NCBI RefSeq assembly: GCF_015291745.1
Contig: NZ_CP030059.1
Location: 6,103,501 to 6,167,500 of the forward strand
Reading direction: 5' to 3'
From: Bradyrhizobium sp. CCBAU 53351
GTDB lineage: Bacteria; Pseudomonadota; Alphaproteobacteria; Rhizobiales; Xanthobacteraceae
Length of the DNA: 64,000 nucleotides
Below the pieces are notes generated by a model. The model worked only from the letters and a program-made list of their open reading frames with translations, was not told the origin of the DNA and searched no databases. Positions 43,374-56,208 of the stretch are shown here, piece by piece. Position numbers and translations under genes: made by a program. Positions within the stretch are counted from its first letter, which is position 1. Every line of letters starts with the position of its first letter.

Positions 43374-46300
43374 ATGAACGTTCTATCTTCCGTCGACACC
43401 AAGAAGGCTGAGGCTGCCGAGATCGTGGACGAGCTGTGGTACAAGGACGCCATCATCTATCAGCTCCACGTCAAGGCCTTCGCCGACAGCAACAATGACG
43501 GCATCGGCGACTTCGCCGGGCTGACCGAGAAGCTGCCCTATCTGCAGGAGCTCGGCGTCACCGCGCTGTGGCTGTTGCCGTTTTATCCCTCGCCCGGTCG
43601 CGACGACGGCTACGACATCGCCGATTACGGTTCGGTCAATCCCGATTTCGGGACGATGAAGGACTTCAAGCGCTTCATCCAGGAAGCGCAGAAGCGGGGC
43701 TTGCGCGTCATCACCGAGCTCGTCGTCAATCACACCTCGGACCAGCACAAATGGTTCAAGCGCGCGCGCCGCAGCCATCCCGGCTCGAGCGCCCGCAACT
43801 GGTATGTCTGGAGCGACACCGACCAGAAGTACCAGGGCACGCGCATCATCTTCACCGACACGGAAAAGTCGAACTGGACCTGGGATCACGAGGCCGGCGC
43901 GTTCTACTGGCACCGCTTCTTCTCGCACCAGCCGGACCTCAATTTCGACAATCCGCGCGTGGTCAGCGCGCTGATCCAGGTGATGAAGCGCTGGCTGGAT
44001 GCCGGCGTCGACGGCTTCCGGTTGGACGCCATCCCCTATCTCTGCGAGCGCGACGGCACCAACAACGAGAACCTTCCCGAGACGCATGCGATCATCAAGC
44101 GCCTGCGCCAGGAGCTCGATTCATACTCCAAGGGCAAGCTGCTGCTCGCCGAGGCCAACCAATGGCCAGAGGACGTGCAGGAATATTTCGGCCGTGGCGA
44201 CGAGTGCCACATGGCCTATCACTTCCCGCTGATGCCGCGCATCTACATGGCGATCGCGCAGGAGGACCGTTTTCCGATCACCGACATCCTGCGTCAGACG
44301 CCGGACATTCCGGCGAGCTGCCAATGGGCGCTGTTCCTGCGCAATCATGACGAGCTGACGCTGGAGATGGTCACCGACGTCGAGCGCGACTATCTCTGGA
44401 CCACCTACGCCAACGATCCCCGCGCCCGCATCAATGTCGGCATCCGCCGGCGCCTCGCGCCGCTCATGGACAACGACCGGCGCAAGATCGAACTGATGAA
44501 CTCGCTGCTGCTGTCCTTCCCCGGAACGCCGATCATCTATTACGGCGACGAGATCGGGATGGGCGACAACATCTATCTCGGCGACCGCAACGGCGTGCGC
44601 ACGCCGATGCAGTGGAGCCCGGACCGCAACGGCGGCTTCTCGCGCTGCGACCCCGCCCGCCTCTACGCGCCGCTGATCATGGATCCGGTCTACGGCTACG
44701 AATCGGTCAACGTGGAGGCGCAGTCGCGCAGCCTGTCGTCGCTGCTCAGCGCCACCAAGCGCCTGATTTCGGTGCGCAAGTCGACGCTCGCCTTCGGCCG
44801 CGGCACGATGACCTTCATCCGCCCGGCCAACCGCGCCGTGCTGGCCTATGTCCGGCAGTATCGCGACGAGGTAATCCTGTGCGTCGCCAATCTGTCGCGC
44901 GCCGCGCAGGCCACCGAGCTCGATTTGTCGCCGTGGAAGGACCGCATCCCGCAGGAGATGCTCGGCCGCACGCGATTCCCCGCGATCGGCGAACTGCCCT
45001 ACATGATCACGCTGGGGCCCTACGGCTTCTACTGGTTCCAGCTTCAGGAGCGCGACAAGTCCGAGCCGGTGACGCCGCGCGCGGTGCCGGAATTCGAGAC
45101 GCTGGTGGTGCCGGTGAATTCCAACTGGGTGTCACTGGCCCGCGAGCGCGGCGTCTTCGAGCGCGACGTGCTGCCGGGATTCCTGTCGCGGACCCGCTGG
45201 TATCCCGAGCACAATCCCAAGCAGATCAAGACCACGCTGACGTCGGCGGTGCCTTTCAGCGACATCGGTGACAACAGGCCGTGGATTGCGTTCTTCGAGA
45301 CGGCGCGGGACGACGTTACTACGCGATACGTGCTGCCCATGCAGATCGAATGGGTGCGCTTCGACCGCGAACGCTTCAACCCAAAGGCGCTCGCCGCCGT
45401 CCGCCAGGGCGCGCGCGAGGGCACTCTGCTTGACGTTGCCACCGATCCGATATTCATCGGCCTGTTCTTGCGAGGTCTGTCGCAACACCTGGTCGTGGAC
45501 GAGAACAATCTGCGGCTGGAATTCAAGGCGACCAGCAAGTTCTCCGACTATACCGTCAAGGAGCCCGAACGTATCCGCACCATCGAGCAATCGAACAGCA
45601 CCGCGCTGGTCGACAACCAATACGTCGCCAAGATCTACCGCCGGCTCGAAAGCGGCGTCAGTCCCGAGATCGAGATCGGCCATTATCTCACCGAGGTCGC
45701 GCGCTTCGCCAACACGCCGGCGCTGCTCGGCAGCGTCGAGCTGGTCGAGGGCGGACAGCGCAGCGCGCTCGGCGTGCTGCATGCCTATGTCGAGAACCAG
45801 GGCGACGGCTGGACCGTGACCACGGGTTATCTCGATCGCTATATCGACGAGCAGCGCGTGTTGTCGGCCGATGAAATGCCGCGCGAGACCCAGGAGCAGG
45901 CGCCCTATCTGCATTTCATCGCGCAGATCGGCCGCAGGCTCGCCGAGCTGCACCTCGCTCTCGCCGCGGCCAAGTCCGACGATCTCGCCCCGGTGCCGAT
46001 CGAGACTGCCCAGGTCAAGGCCTGGGTGTCCGACCTCAAAGCGCGGGCCCAGCGGGTTCTCGATCGGCTGGCCGATAGCCGCGACGGTCTGCGGGAGGCG
46101 GACCGCCCCCTGATCGACCGCCTCACCGCGATGCGGGCGAGCCTGTCCGACGCCCTGAATGCGCTATTGCCTTCGGGGATCGGCGGGTTGAACATCCGTC
46201 ATCATGGCGACTTCCGCCTCGGGCAAACTCTGATCGTGAAGGACGATATCTTCATCATCGACTTCGACGGCGATCCGCGCCAGCCGCTGGCCGACAAGCG

Positions 46301-46664
46301 GCGCAAGCTGCCTGCCGCGCGCGACGTCGCCGGCCTGATCCGCTCGATCGATGCCTCGGTCAACGCGGCGCTGGGCCGCGCGCTGACGGGGGTTTCCGAC
46401 GAGCAGGGCCGGCTCGCGGCCGCGCTCGACGAATGGCGCGAGCGAGCCGGTTCGACCTTCCTGTCCGCCTATCGCGAAGCCATGACCGATCGCCGGCTGT
46501 GGCCGGAGGACCGGCAGTCCGCGGAAGGCCTGATAAGATTTTTCCTGCTTGATCAGGCCTTCAATGAATTAGAGTACGAGCTGTCCCACCGGCCTGAGGG
46601 GCTCCATGCGCCGCTGACCGGACTGCTTCGCATTCTGTCCAATGAGAGCGAAGCCCATGCCTAA
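43374..46664 (+). CDS. treS: Trehalose synthase fused to maltokinase (TreS-Mak)
   Basis: A 1096-residue fusion. Residues 1-560 are GH13 trehalose synthase (interconverts maltose and trehalose): [19 protein letters not shown], nucleophile Asp218 in [10 protein letters not shown], acid in [12 protein letters not shown], and [11 protein letters not shown]. Residues about 590-1096 are a maltokinase (Pep2/Mak) of the aminoglycoside-kinase fold that makes maltose-1-phosphate: [14 protein letters not shown] at the front, Asp946 in HGDFRLGQ and Asp963 in [17 protein letters not shown]. Compared with the usual HGDxHLGQ and DFEGEP, the His and both Glu are changed. Start ATG 43374 with AAAGGGG upstream, 11 nt after the glgE-like stop. 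Confidence 0.93.
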   Translation: MNVLSSVDTKKAEAAEIVDELWYKDAIIYQLHVKAFADSNNDGIGDFAGLTEKLPYLQELGVTALWLLPFYPSPGRDDGYDIADYGSVNPDFGTMKDFKRFIQEAQKRGLRVITELVVNHTSDQHKWFKRARRSHPGSSARNWYVWSDTDQKYQGTRIIFTDTEKSNWTWDHEAGAFYWHRFFSHQPDLNFDNPRVVSALIQVMKRWLDAGVDGFRLDAIPYLCERDGTNNENLPETHAIIKRLRQELDSYSKGKLLLAEANQWPEDVQEYFGRGDECHMAYHFPLMPRIYMAIAQEDRFPITDILRQTPDIPASCQWALFLRNHDELTLEMVTDVERDYLWTTYANDPRARINVGIRRRLAPLMDNDRRKIELMNSLLLSFPGTPIIYYGDEIGMGDNIYLGDRNGVRTPMQWSPDRNGGFSRCDPARLYAPLIMDPVYGYESVNVEAQSRSLSSLLSATKRLISVRKSTLAFGRGTMTFIRPANRAVLAYVRQYRDEVILCVANLSRAAQATELDLSPWKDRIPQEMLGRTRFPAIGELPYMITLGPYGFYWFQLQERDKSEPVTPRAVPEFETLVVPVNSNWVSLARERGVFERDVLPGFLSRTRWYPEHNPKQIKTTLTSAVPFSDIGDNRPWIAFFETARDDVTTRYVLPMQIEWVRFDRERFNPKALAAVRQGAREGTLLDVATDPIFIGLFLRGLSQHLVVDENNLRLEFKATSKFSDYTVKEPERIRTIEQSNSTALVDNQYVAKIYRRLESGVSPEIEIGHYLTEVARFANTPALLGSVELVEGGQRSALGVLHAYVENQGDGWTVTTGYLDRYIDEQRVLSADEMPRETQEQAPYLHFIAQIGRRLAELHLALAAAKSDDLAPVPIETAQVKAWVSDLKARAQRVLDRLADSRDGLREADRPLIDRLTAMRASLSDALNALLPSGIGGLNIRHHGDFRLGQTLIVKDDIFIIDFDGDPRQPLADKRRKLPAARDVAGLIRSIDASVNAALGRALTGVSDEQGRLAAALDEWRERAGSTFLSAYREAMTDRRLWPEDRQSAEGLIRFFLLDQAFNELEYELSHRPEGLHAPLTGLLRILSNESEAHA

Positions 46665-48795
46665 ACTGCCTGCCGAGGCCTATGCGATCATCGAGGGCCG
46701 CCACTCCGACCCCTTCCACTATCTCGGGCTGCACCCTGAGGGCAGCAAAAGCGTGGTGCGCGCGTTTCTGCCCGAGGCCTCCAACGTCGAGGCGGTCGGC
46801 GAACATGGCGAGGTCGCCTCGCTCGACCGCGTGCACGATGCCGGACTGTTCATCGGTGCGCTGCCCAACGGCTCGAAGCACTATCAACTGCGCGCGAAAT
46901 TCGGCGGCAACGTCGTTGAGTTCGAGGATGCCTATCGCTTTCCGCCGATCCTGACCGATTTCGACCTCTATTTGCTCGGCGAGGGCACCCACCAGCGCCT
47001 TTACGACAAGCTCGGCGCCCATCCGATGCGTCATGAAGGCGTCGACGGCATCGGCTTCGTGGTGCTGGCGCCGAATGCACGGCGCGTGTCCGTGGTCGGC
47101 GATTTCAATTTCTGGGACGGACGGCGCCATCCCATGCGGGTGCGCGGCGCCGGCTATTGGGAATTGTTCATCCCGCACGCCAAGGCCGGCGATCACTACA
47201 AATTCGAGATCATCGGACCGCATGGCCATCTGTTGCCGCTGAAGTCCGATCCGATGGCGTTTGCGAGCGAAGTCCGTCCGAAGACGGCTTCGATCGTGTT
47301 CGACGAGGCTCATCTGCCGAGGCCGCGCCCGTCACCTGACGGCATCAACGCGCTGTCGGCGCCGATGTCGATCTACGAGGTTCATCTCGGCTCATGGCGT
47401 CGCAAGAACGGCGATGAATGGCTGACCTATCGCGAGCTGGCCGAGCAGCTGCCGGCCTACGCCCGCGACATGGGCTTCACCCATCTGGAATTCCTGCCCG
47501 TCAGCGAGCATCCGTTCGACGGCTCGTGGGGCTATCAGCCGACCGGCCTCTACGCGCCGACCAGCCGCTTCGGAAGCCCTGAGGATTTCGCCGCCCTCGT
47601 CGATGCCTGCCACCGCGAGGGCGTCGGCGTACTGCTCGACTGGGTGCCGGGTCATTTCCCCGACGATCCGCACGGGCTCGGCAGCTTCGACGGCACCGCG
47701 CTGTACGAGCACGCCAACCCGCTGCAGGGCCGCCACCTCGACTGGGGCACACTGATCTATAATTACGGCCGCACCGAAGTGACGAACTTCCTGGTGTCGA
47801 ACGCGCTGTTCTGGATGGAGCGTTACGCGATCGACGGCCTGCGTGTCGATGCCGTCGCGTCCATGCTCTATCTCGACTACAGCCGGCCACCCGGCGCATG
47901 GATCCCGAACCAGTATGGCGGCCGCGAAAACATCGAGGCGATCAACTTCCTTCGCCGCTTCAACACCGAGGTCTTCGCCCGCTTTCCGCAGGCGACCACG
48001 GCTGCCGAAGAATCCACCGCCTGGCCTCAGGTGTCGCGGCCGGTCGAATTCGGCGGGCTCGGCTTCGGCTACAAGTGGAACATGGGCTGGATGCACGACA
48101 CGCTGAACTACATCAGCAAGGATCCGATCCACCGCAAATACCATCACGACGAGATCCTGTTCGGCCTGCACTACGCGTTCTCGGAAAACTTCATCCTGCC
48201 GCTGTCTCATGACGAGGTCGTGCACGGCAAGCGCTCGATTCTCGGCCGCATGCCCGGCGACGAGTGGCAGCGTTTTGCGAATCTGCGCGCCTATTACAGC
48301 TTCATGTTCGGCCATCCCGGCAAGAAGCTGCTGTTCATGGGCGCGGAAATCGCGCAGAGCCGCGAATGGAATCACGACCAGTCGCTCGACTGGCACCTGC
48401 TCGAATACAAGTACCATTCCGGCACCCAGGCACTGATCCGGGACCTCAACCGGCTCTACCGCGCGGTGCCGGCGCTGCACCAGATGGACTGCGACCCCGC
48501 CGGCTTCGAATGGCTGATCACGGACGACGCCGGCCGCAACGTGTTCGCCTGGCTGCGCAAGGGATTCGACGAGCACGCGCGGTGCCTCGTCATCGTCAAC
48601 TTCTCGCCGAACGTCTATCAGAACTACCGCGTTCGCGTGCCCTTCGGCGGCAAATGGAAGGAAGTGCTCAACTCGGATTCCGCCCATTATGGCGGCAGCA
48701 ATGTCGGCAATATCGGCGAGGTCAATGCCGAGGGCGGCGAGCTTCGCCTCGCCATTCCGCCGCTCGCCGCGATCTTCCTCGTTCCGGAAAGCTGA
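46657..48795 (+). CDS. glgB: 1,4-alpha-glucan branching enzyme
   Basis: A 712-residue GH13 enzyme introducing alpha-1,6 branches into glycogen. N-terminal CBM48 domains ([28 protein letters not shown]) precede the barrel with [43 protein letters not shown], nucleophile in [19 protein letters not shown], Glu in AAEESTAWP and [11 protein letters not shown]. All catalytic residues are present. The ATG at 46657 overlaps the treS stop by 8 nt; an upstream ATG at 46642 is possible. glgX starts 3 nt after the stop. Confidence 0.95.
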   Translation: MPKLPAEAYAIIEGRHSDPFHYLGLHPEGSKSVVRAFLPEASNVEAVGEHGEVASLDRVHDAGLFIGALPNGSKHYQLRAKFGGNVVEFEDAYRFPPILTDFDLYLLGEGTHQRLYDKLGAHPMRHEGVDGIGFVVLAPNARRVSVVGDFNFWDGRRHPMRVRGAGYWELFIPHAKAGDHYKFEIIGPHGHLLPLKSDPMAFASEVRPKTASIVFDEAHLPRPRPSPDGINALSAPMSIYEVHLGSWRRKNGDEWLTYRELAEQLPAYARDMGFTHLEFLPVSEHPFDGSWGYQPTGLYAPTSRFGSPEDFAALVDACHREGVGVLLDWVPGHFPDDPHGLGSFDGTALYEHANPLQGRHLDWGTLIYNYGRTEVTNFLVSNALFWMERYAIDGLRVDAVASMLYLDYSRPPGAWIPNQYGGRENIEAINFLRRFNTEVFARFPQATTAAEESTAWPQVSRPVEFGGLGFGYKWNMGWMHDTLNYISKDPIHRKYHHDEILFGLHYAFSENFILPLSHDEVVHGKRSILGRMPGDEWQRFANLRAYYSFMFGHPGKKLLFMGAEIAQSREWNHDQSLDWHLLEYKYHSGTQALIRDLNRLYRAVPALHQMDCDPAGFEWLITDDAGRNVFAWLRKGFDEHARCLVIVNFSPNVYQNYRVRVPFGGKWKEVLNSDSAHYGGSNVGNIGEVNAEGGELRLAIPPLAAIFLVPES

Positions 48796-48798
48796 CAC

Positions 48799-50873
<2,075 letters not shown>

Positions 50874-50877
<4 letters not shown>

Positions 50878-52628
50878 GGCCGTCCTTCGGGGCGAGGCCG
50901 ACGAAGGACGGCGTGTCGTTCCGCCTGTGGGCGCCCGCCGCGCGCCGTGTCGACCTTCTGCTCGACCGACGACATGCGATGCAGCGCCGGCAGGATGGCT
51001 GGTACGTGGCCGAGATTGCCGGTCTCACCGCCGGCAGCTCCTACAAATTCAGGATCGACGACGACATCGACGTGCCGGATCCGGCCTCGGCTTTCCAGCC
51101 CGACGACGTGTTCGGCCCGAGCGAGGTGATCGATCACGACGCCTTTCCGTGGCGCGCGCGCGATTGGCGCGGCCGGCCCTGGGAAGAGACGGTGCTGATC
51201 GAGACCCATGTCGGCACCTTCACGTCGAAAGGCACTTACCACGCCATGATCGACAAGCTGGATCATCTCGCGGCAACCGGCATCACCGCGCTGGAGCTGA
51301 TGCCGCTGGCCGATTTCGCGGGACGCCGCGGCTGGGGCTATGACGGCGTGCTGTGGTATGCGCCAGACAGCGCCTATGGCCGCCCCGAGGACCTGAAGAC
51401 GCTGATCGACGAGGCGCATCTGCGCGGGCTGATGGTGTTCCTCGACGTCGTCTACAACCATTTCGGCCCCGAGGGGAATTATCTCGGCCGCTACGCGCCG
51501 GCCTTCTTCACCGATGCGCATACGCCCTGGGGCAGCGCGATCGACTATCGCGTGCCGCAGGTGCGCGCGTTCGCGGTCGAGAATGCGCTGTCTTGGCTGA
51601 CCGATTACCGTTTCGACGGATTGCGGCTGGATGCCGCCAATCACATCATGGCGATCCCCGGCGAGATATCGATGCTGCATGATCTCAGCGCCGCTGTCGG
51701 CGAGCTCTCGAAGGCGACGGGTCGGCACATCCATCTCGTGCTCGAGAATGGCGACAACCGGGCTAGCTTGCTCGACGCGGCGCAGGAGCCGCCGAACGGC
51801 AAGTATCGCGCGCAGTGGAACGACGATTATCACCATGCCTGGCATGTGATGCTGACCGGGGAGCATGCCGGCTATTACGGCGACTACCAGACGCCGCGCA
51901 TGGACCTCGCACGCGCACTTGCCTCGGGCTTCGTCTATCAGGGCGAGGTTTCGGAGTTCTGGGGCAAGAAGCCGCGCGGCGAGCCGAGCAGTCAGCTGCC
52001 ACCTGCGACGTTCGTCAATTTCCTGCAAAACCACGACCAGATCGGCAACCGCCCGCTCGGCGACCGACTCGAAAGCCTGGCATCGCCGCAGCAAATCGAG
52101 GCCGCGCTCGCGGTGACCCTGCTCGCGCCGATGGTGCCGATGCTGTTTCAGGGTGAGGAATGGGGCTCGACGGTGCCCTTCCCGTTCTTCTGCGATTTCC
52201 AGGGCGGGCTCGCCGATGCCGTCCGCAAGGGGCGCAAGCAGGAATATGCTTGGGCCTACGAAAAATACGGCGACGAGGTGCCCGATCCGCTCGATCCCGC
52301 AACGCTGCAATCGGCCGCGCTCGACTGGACCGGCCGCACGCCGCTGCAGGACGCCCGGCTCGCGTTGGTCCGACAGCTGCTTGCGCTGCGTCGCAAGGAG
52401 ATCGTGCCGCGGCTGAGGGGCGCAAGTTTCGGCGAGGCCGAGGCGGCAGACAACGGCCTGCTCACCGCTCATTGGCGGATGGGTGACGCCACGGCGCTGC
52501 GCCTGACCGCCAATCTATCGGACAAGGACATCGCGCGTCCCGACGGCGCGACGGGCGCTCCCATCTGGGGCGACGCGAGCGGCGAGCGGCTCGCGCCATG
52601 GTCGGTGATCTGGCATCTCGGAGGTTAA
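50874..52628 (+). CDS. treZ: Malto-oligosyltrehalose trehalohydrolase
   Basis: A 584-residue GH13 enzyme that releases trehalose from maltooligosyltrehalose made by TreY. The N-terminus MRPSFGARPTKDGVSFRLWAPAARRVDLLL is characteristic. Catalytic blocks: DGLRLDAANHIMAIPG, HLVLENGDNR (the Glu) and FLQNHDQIGNRPLG. AWNDDYHHAWHVMLTGE-like QWNDDYHHAWHV is diagnostic of TreZ. ATG 50874 overlaps the glgX stop by 4 nt; treY begins 1 nt after the stop. Confidence 0.95.
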
Positions 52629-52629
52629 C

Positions 52630-55416
52630 ATGCCTCCTGCCATTCCGCTCGCGACCTACCGGCTGCAGCTCACCGCGGATTTCGACTTCGACAAGGCCGC
52701 CGCCGTCGTGCCTTACCTCAAGGCGCTGGGAATCACGCATCTCTACGCCTCGCCGGTGATGAAGGCGCGCAAGGGCTCGACCCATGGCTACGATACCGTC
52801 GATCACAGCCAGTTCAATCCGGAGCTCGGCGGCGAATCCGGCTTCACACGGCTGAGCGACGCACTCGAGGCCCACGACATCGGCCTCGTCATCGACTTCG
52901 TCCCGAACCATGTCGGCGTGCATTTCGCGGACAATCCCTGGTGGCTCGACGTGCTCGAATGGGGCCAGGCCTCGCCGCACGCGGTCTCCTTCGACATCGA
53001 CTGGGACCTGTTGCCTTACCGCGCGCGCGGCGGCGTGCTGCTGCCGATCCTCGGCAAGTCCTACGGCGACGCACTGGAGAGCGGCGAGATCGAGCTGCGC
53101 TACGATCCCGACCAGGGCAGCTTCTCCGCCTGGTATTTCGAACATCGCTTGCCGATCGCGCCGGAGCGCTATGGCGAGATCCTGCGCATGACCGTGAAGG
53201 ACGCGGAAGCCGCCGAAACGGAGGCCGGCAAACGCCTGCTCTCGCTCGCGGCGCGCTACACCGGACTGCGCCGCCCCAACCGCAAGGAAGCCCCCGCTTT
53301 CAAGACCGAGCTCAGGGAGATCGCAGGTGGCGCCGATATCATCGCACGCGGCCTTGCTGCTTATCGTGCCGCCAAGGATCGTCCCGCGCAGACCCTGGCG
53401 CTGCATCATCTGCTGGAACGTCAGAACTACAAGCTCGGGCACTGGCGGCTCGCCTCCAGCGATATCAACTACCGCCGCTTCTTCGACGTCAACGGACTTG
53501 CGGGCCTGCGTGTCGAGGACGCGACCACTTTCGCCGCCACGCACCGGCTGGTGAAGCAGCTCATCGCTGGCGGCAGGCTACAGGGCATCCGGCTCGATCA
53601 CATCGACGGCCTGCGCGATCCCGCGCAATATTGCCAGCGGCTGCGCCGCCTGGTGCGCGATGCGCAAGGAAACAGCAAGCCGTTCTACACGGTGATCGAA
53701 AAGATCCTGTGCGAGCACGAACGCCTGCCGCACTTCGCCGGCGTTCAGGGCACCACCGGTTATGAATGGATGAACGTCATCACCCAGGTCCTGGTCGACA
53801 CCAAGGGCCTGGCGGCGCTGGACGAGACCTGGCGGCAGATCAGCAACCGTCCGCCACAGCTTGCGCCTTACGTCAAGGAGGCCAAGCGGCGCGTGCTGGA
53901 GACGCTGCTCACCAGCGAATTCACGGTGCTGACGCGCCTGCTCGCGCGCATCGCCAACGGGCATTACTCGACCCGGGATTTCTCCGCGGACAGCCTGCGG
54001 CAGGCACTGGAACTCTATGTGCTGCATTTCCCGGTGTACCGTACCTATTTGACCAACAGCGGCGCGACGGCCGCCGACCGCAAGCTGATCGACGACACCA
54101 TCGCGCGCGCCCGCTCCGAATGGTTCGCCGCGGACGAAGGCATCTTCGATTTCCTGCGCGACGCCCTGACCATGGATCTGCTCAAGCCCGGCCGCCCGCC
54201 ACACAGCGCCCCGCGCGTGCGCCGCTTCGCGCTGAAGGTGCAGCAATTCACCGGCCCGATGATGGCGAAGTCGCTGGAGGACACCGCGTTCTATCAATTC
54301 CACCGGCTGCTCGCCCTGAACGAGGTCGGCGGCGATCCCGCCAGCAACGGCCTCAACATTCCAGCTTTCCACGAGGCCATGCAGGCCCGCGCCAGGGAAT
54401 GGCCGCTGGGAATGACGGCGACCGCGACGCATGACACCAAACGCGCCGAGGATGCCCGGGCGCGCATCGCGGGCTTAAGCGAAATTCCCGGTGAATGGAC
54501 CAGCGCGGTTTCGCGCTGGAAGGTGTTGAACGCGCCGCATCTCACGCTCCAGGGCAATTTCCGCGCGCCGTCGGCGACCTTCGAATACATGCTCTACCAG
54601 ACGCTGCTTGGGGCTTGGCCGCTGCAGGGGCCGATCGATTCGGGCTTCGTCGAGCGCATCCAGGCCTACGCCCTGAAGGCCGCGCGCGAAGGCAAGGAGG
54701 AGACGAGTTGGCTTAACCCGCATGAAGCCTATGAGAACGGCATCAAGAGCTTCATCGACAAGATCCTCGATCCCACGCTGTCAGGTGAATTCCTGGAGGC
54801 GCTGCAGACGCTGGCCCGGCGCGTGGCGCTGCTGGGCGCACTGAACGCGCTGAGCCAGCTCACCCTCAAGGCGACGCTGCCCGGCGTGCCCGACTTCTAT
54901 CAGGGCACCGAGTTCTGGGACCTTTCATTGGTCGACCCCGACAACCGCCGCCCGATCGATTTTGGCGCGCGGCATGCGGCGCTGGGGTCGCTGGACGATC
55001 CGGACTGGGGCGGCCTTAAGAAGAGCTGGCCGGACGGCCTGATCAAGCTGGCCTGGACACGGCGTCTCCTACGGCTGCGCAACGAGCTCGCCGACGTCTT
55101 CGCGCAAGGCGACTACCAGCCGCTGGCGGTGCACGGCACACATGCCGACCACGTCATTGCCTTCGCCCGCCGCCACGGCCGCAGCGCGGCGATCGTCGTG
55201 GTCGGGCGTCACTTCGCGCCGTTCACGCAAGCGGGCCGGGAATGGCCAGCGCCCGACGGAGTCGACGCAACCATCGATATCACGGGCTATGCGGCGGCGG
55301 GCTTTGCAGGCAACGAACTGCCGCTCGCGCAGGCCTTCCGCGATTTTCCTGCTTTCGTCGTCGAAGCCCGCACGGCAAGCGCCGTCAGGCCGGCGCGGCC
55401 GCGTGCACGCGCCTGA
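52630..55416 (+). CDS. treY: Malto-oligosyltrehalose synthase
   Basis: A 928-residue GH13 enzyme that rearranges the reducing end of maltodextrins to a trehalose unit. It starts PLATYRLQLTADFDFDKAAAVVPYL, then SPVMKARKGSTHGYDTVDHSQFNPELGG. Catalytic Asp lies in GIRLDHIDGLRDP, Glu in TVIEKILCEHERLP and Asp in TATATHDTKRAEDARARI. VPDFYQGTEFWDLSLVDPDNRR is conserved in the family. With TreZ it gives an ATP-free route from glycogen to trehalose. It is last in the six-gene operon and ends 1 nt from the convergent PHA-protein stop. Confidence 0.95.
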   Translation: MPPAIPLATYRLQLTADFDFDKAAAVVPYLKALGITHLYASPVMKARKGSTHGYDTVDHSQFNPELGGESGFTRLSDALEAHDIGLVIDFVPNHVGVHFADNPWWLDVLEWGQASPHAVSFDIDWDLLPYRARGGVLLPILGKSYGDALESGEIELRYDPDQGSFSAWYFEHRLPIAPERYGEILRMTVKDAEAAETEAGKRLLSLAARYTGLRRPNRKEAPAFKTELREIAGGADIIARGLAAYRAAKDRPAQTLALHHLLERQNYKLGHWRLASSDINYRRFFDVNGLAGLRVEDATTFAATHRLVKQLIAGGRLQGIRLDHIDGLRDPAQYCQRLRRLVRDAQGNSKPFYTVIEKILCEHERLPHFAGVQGTTGYEWMNVITQVLVDTKGLAALDETWRQISNRPPQLAPYVKEAKRRVLETLLTSEFTVLTRLLARIANGHYSTRDFSADSLRQALELYVLHFPVYRTYLTNSGATAADRKLIDDTIARARSEWFAADEGIFDFLRDALTMDLLKPGRPPHSAPRVRRFALKVQQFTGPMMAKSLEDTAFYQFHRLLALNEVGGDPASNGLNIPAFHEAMQARAREWPLGMTATATHDTKRAEDARARIAGLSEIPGEWTSAVSRWKVLNAPHLTLQGNFRAPSATFEYMLYQTLLGAWPLQGPIDSGFVERIQAYALKAAREGKEETSWLNPHEAYENGIKSFIDKILDPTLSGEFLEALQTLARRVALLGALNALSQLTLKATLPGVPDFYQGTEFWDLSLVDPDNRRPIDFGARHAALGSLDDPDWGGLKKSWPDGLIKLAWTRRLLRLRNELADVFAQGDYQPLAVHGTHADHVIAFARRHGRSAAIVVVGRHFAPFTQAGREWPAPDGVDATIDITGYAAAGFAGNELPLAQAFRDFPAFVVEARTASAVRPARPRARA

Positions 55417-55417
55417 A

Positions 55418-55735
55418 TTACTTTCCGCCGTCCTTGGTCAGCAGCAGCTGCCCGCGCTTCTTGATCGTGGCCTGCGCCATCTCGGCGAAGCGCTGCAGCA
55501 GCCAGGGCAGCACCACCTCGACCCGAACCTGATCGTCGCCGACATCGACCTTCCCCGTTGCGACCTGCCCCATCGCGCGAATGCGAAAGGCCATGCTGTC
55601 GCCGCTCCAGCGCTCCTCCTCCACCTGCATCACGGGAATGCTGGCGGCCGCGCGGCCGAGCCCGGTCTTGAGCCGGCGCACCGCCTCCTCGCGGCCGAGA
55701 CGATGCGGGATTGAAACGACAAGCGGTGCTGACAT
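55418..55735 (-). CDS. Polyhydroxyalkanoic acid system family protein
   Basis: A 105-residue protein starting MSAPLVVSIPHRLGREEAVRRLKTGL and ending in a basic tail. SIPHxLGREEAxxRL with a following MAFRIRAMGQVATGKVDVGDD strand region matches the PHA-granule-region family (PF09650 type), of unknown mechanism. The ATG at 55735 was preferred to one four codons upstream. It stands alone and converges on treY. Confidence 0.8.
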   Translation of the reverse strand: MSAPLVVSIPHRLGREEAVRRLKTGLGRAAASIPVMQVEEERWSGDSMAFRIRAMGQVATGKVDVGDDQVRVEVVLPWLLQRFAEMAQATIKKRGQLLLTKDGGK

Positions 55736-55831
55736 GGCCCTGCCCAAATGACGATTGATCTCAACATAGTCATGCCAAGTACGGCCACAAAGGTTCCATG
55801 CAAGTTGATCCTCCCGCCGTGTTTCATCGCG

Positions 55832-55856
55832 GGAACTTTAAAACCTGCGGCAAGTT
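55832..55856 (+). promoter_or_regulatory. EcfG-like promoter candidate for the DUF3309 gene
   Basis: GGAAC (55832-55836), 16 bp, AGTT (55853-55856). One mismatch to the general-stress consensus; it would give a 5' leader of about 55 nt before the DUF3309 ATG. Confidence 0.45.
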
Positions 55857-55866
55857 GCCCCCGCAC

Positions 55867-55908
55867 AAAGGGACAGGGTGCAACGCCCTTTCTACAAAGG
55901 GCTGGAGG
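55867..55908 (+). promoter_or_regulatory. Alternative hairpins over the DUF3309 ribosome-site region
   Basis: GCCCTTT (55885-55891) can pair with AAAGGGC (55896-55902) around a CTAC loop, ending 2 nt before the GGAGG site (55904-55908). It can also pair with AAAGGG upstream (55867-55872). The two structures exclude each other. Confidence 0.4.
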
Positions 55909-55916
55909 ATTTTTGC

Positions 55917-56081
55917 ATGTCTATCGGTACGATCATTCTGATCATTCTCGTCATCGCCTTGCTCGGCGGCTTCAGCGGCATCGGCGGCGGCCCGTTCTAC
56001 GGGACCGGCTATTACGGCGGCGGCGGCCTCGGGCTCGTCATCGTCATCCTGCTGATCCTTCTGCTGCTCGGACGGATCTAG
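55917..56081 (+). CDS. DUF3309 family small membrane protein
   Basis: A 54-residue peptide: helix 1 (GTIILIILVIALLGG), a Gly/Tyr-rich loop (GGGPFYGTGYYGGGGLG) and helix 2 (LVIVILLILLLLGRI). This is the DUF3309 layout; function unknown, probably in the inner membrane. The GGAGG ribosome site is 8 nt before ATG 55917. Upstream lie an EcfG-like promoter and a hairpin pair. Confidence 0.85.
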   Translation: MSIGTIILIILVIALLGGFSGIGGGPFYGTGYYGGGGLGLVIVILLILLLLGRI

Positions 56082-56097
56082 CGGCATCCACGATGTC

Positions 56098-56208
56098 GGA
56101 GGGTGGGTTGGCCGCAAGGCATAACCCACCTCTTTGGTTTCCACGGAGGCGGAAGTGGTGGGTTACGCTCAGCGACGGTGCTTCGCGTCGTCGCCGGGCT
56201 GACCCACC
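56098..56208. repeat. GGTGGGTT/AACCCACC hairpin repeat, possible bidirectional terminator
   Basis: GGTGGGTT (56102-56109) pairs with AACCCACC (56123-56130), and a second half-element GGTGGGTTACGCTCAGCG with TGACCCACCC follows. It fills the gap between the convergent DUF3309 and ligD stops. Elements of this type are widespread in Bradyrhizobium-like genomes. Confidence 0.65.
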
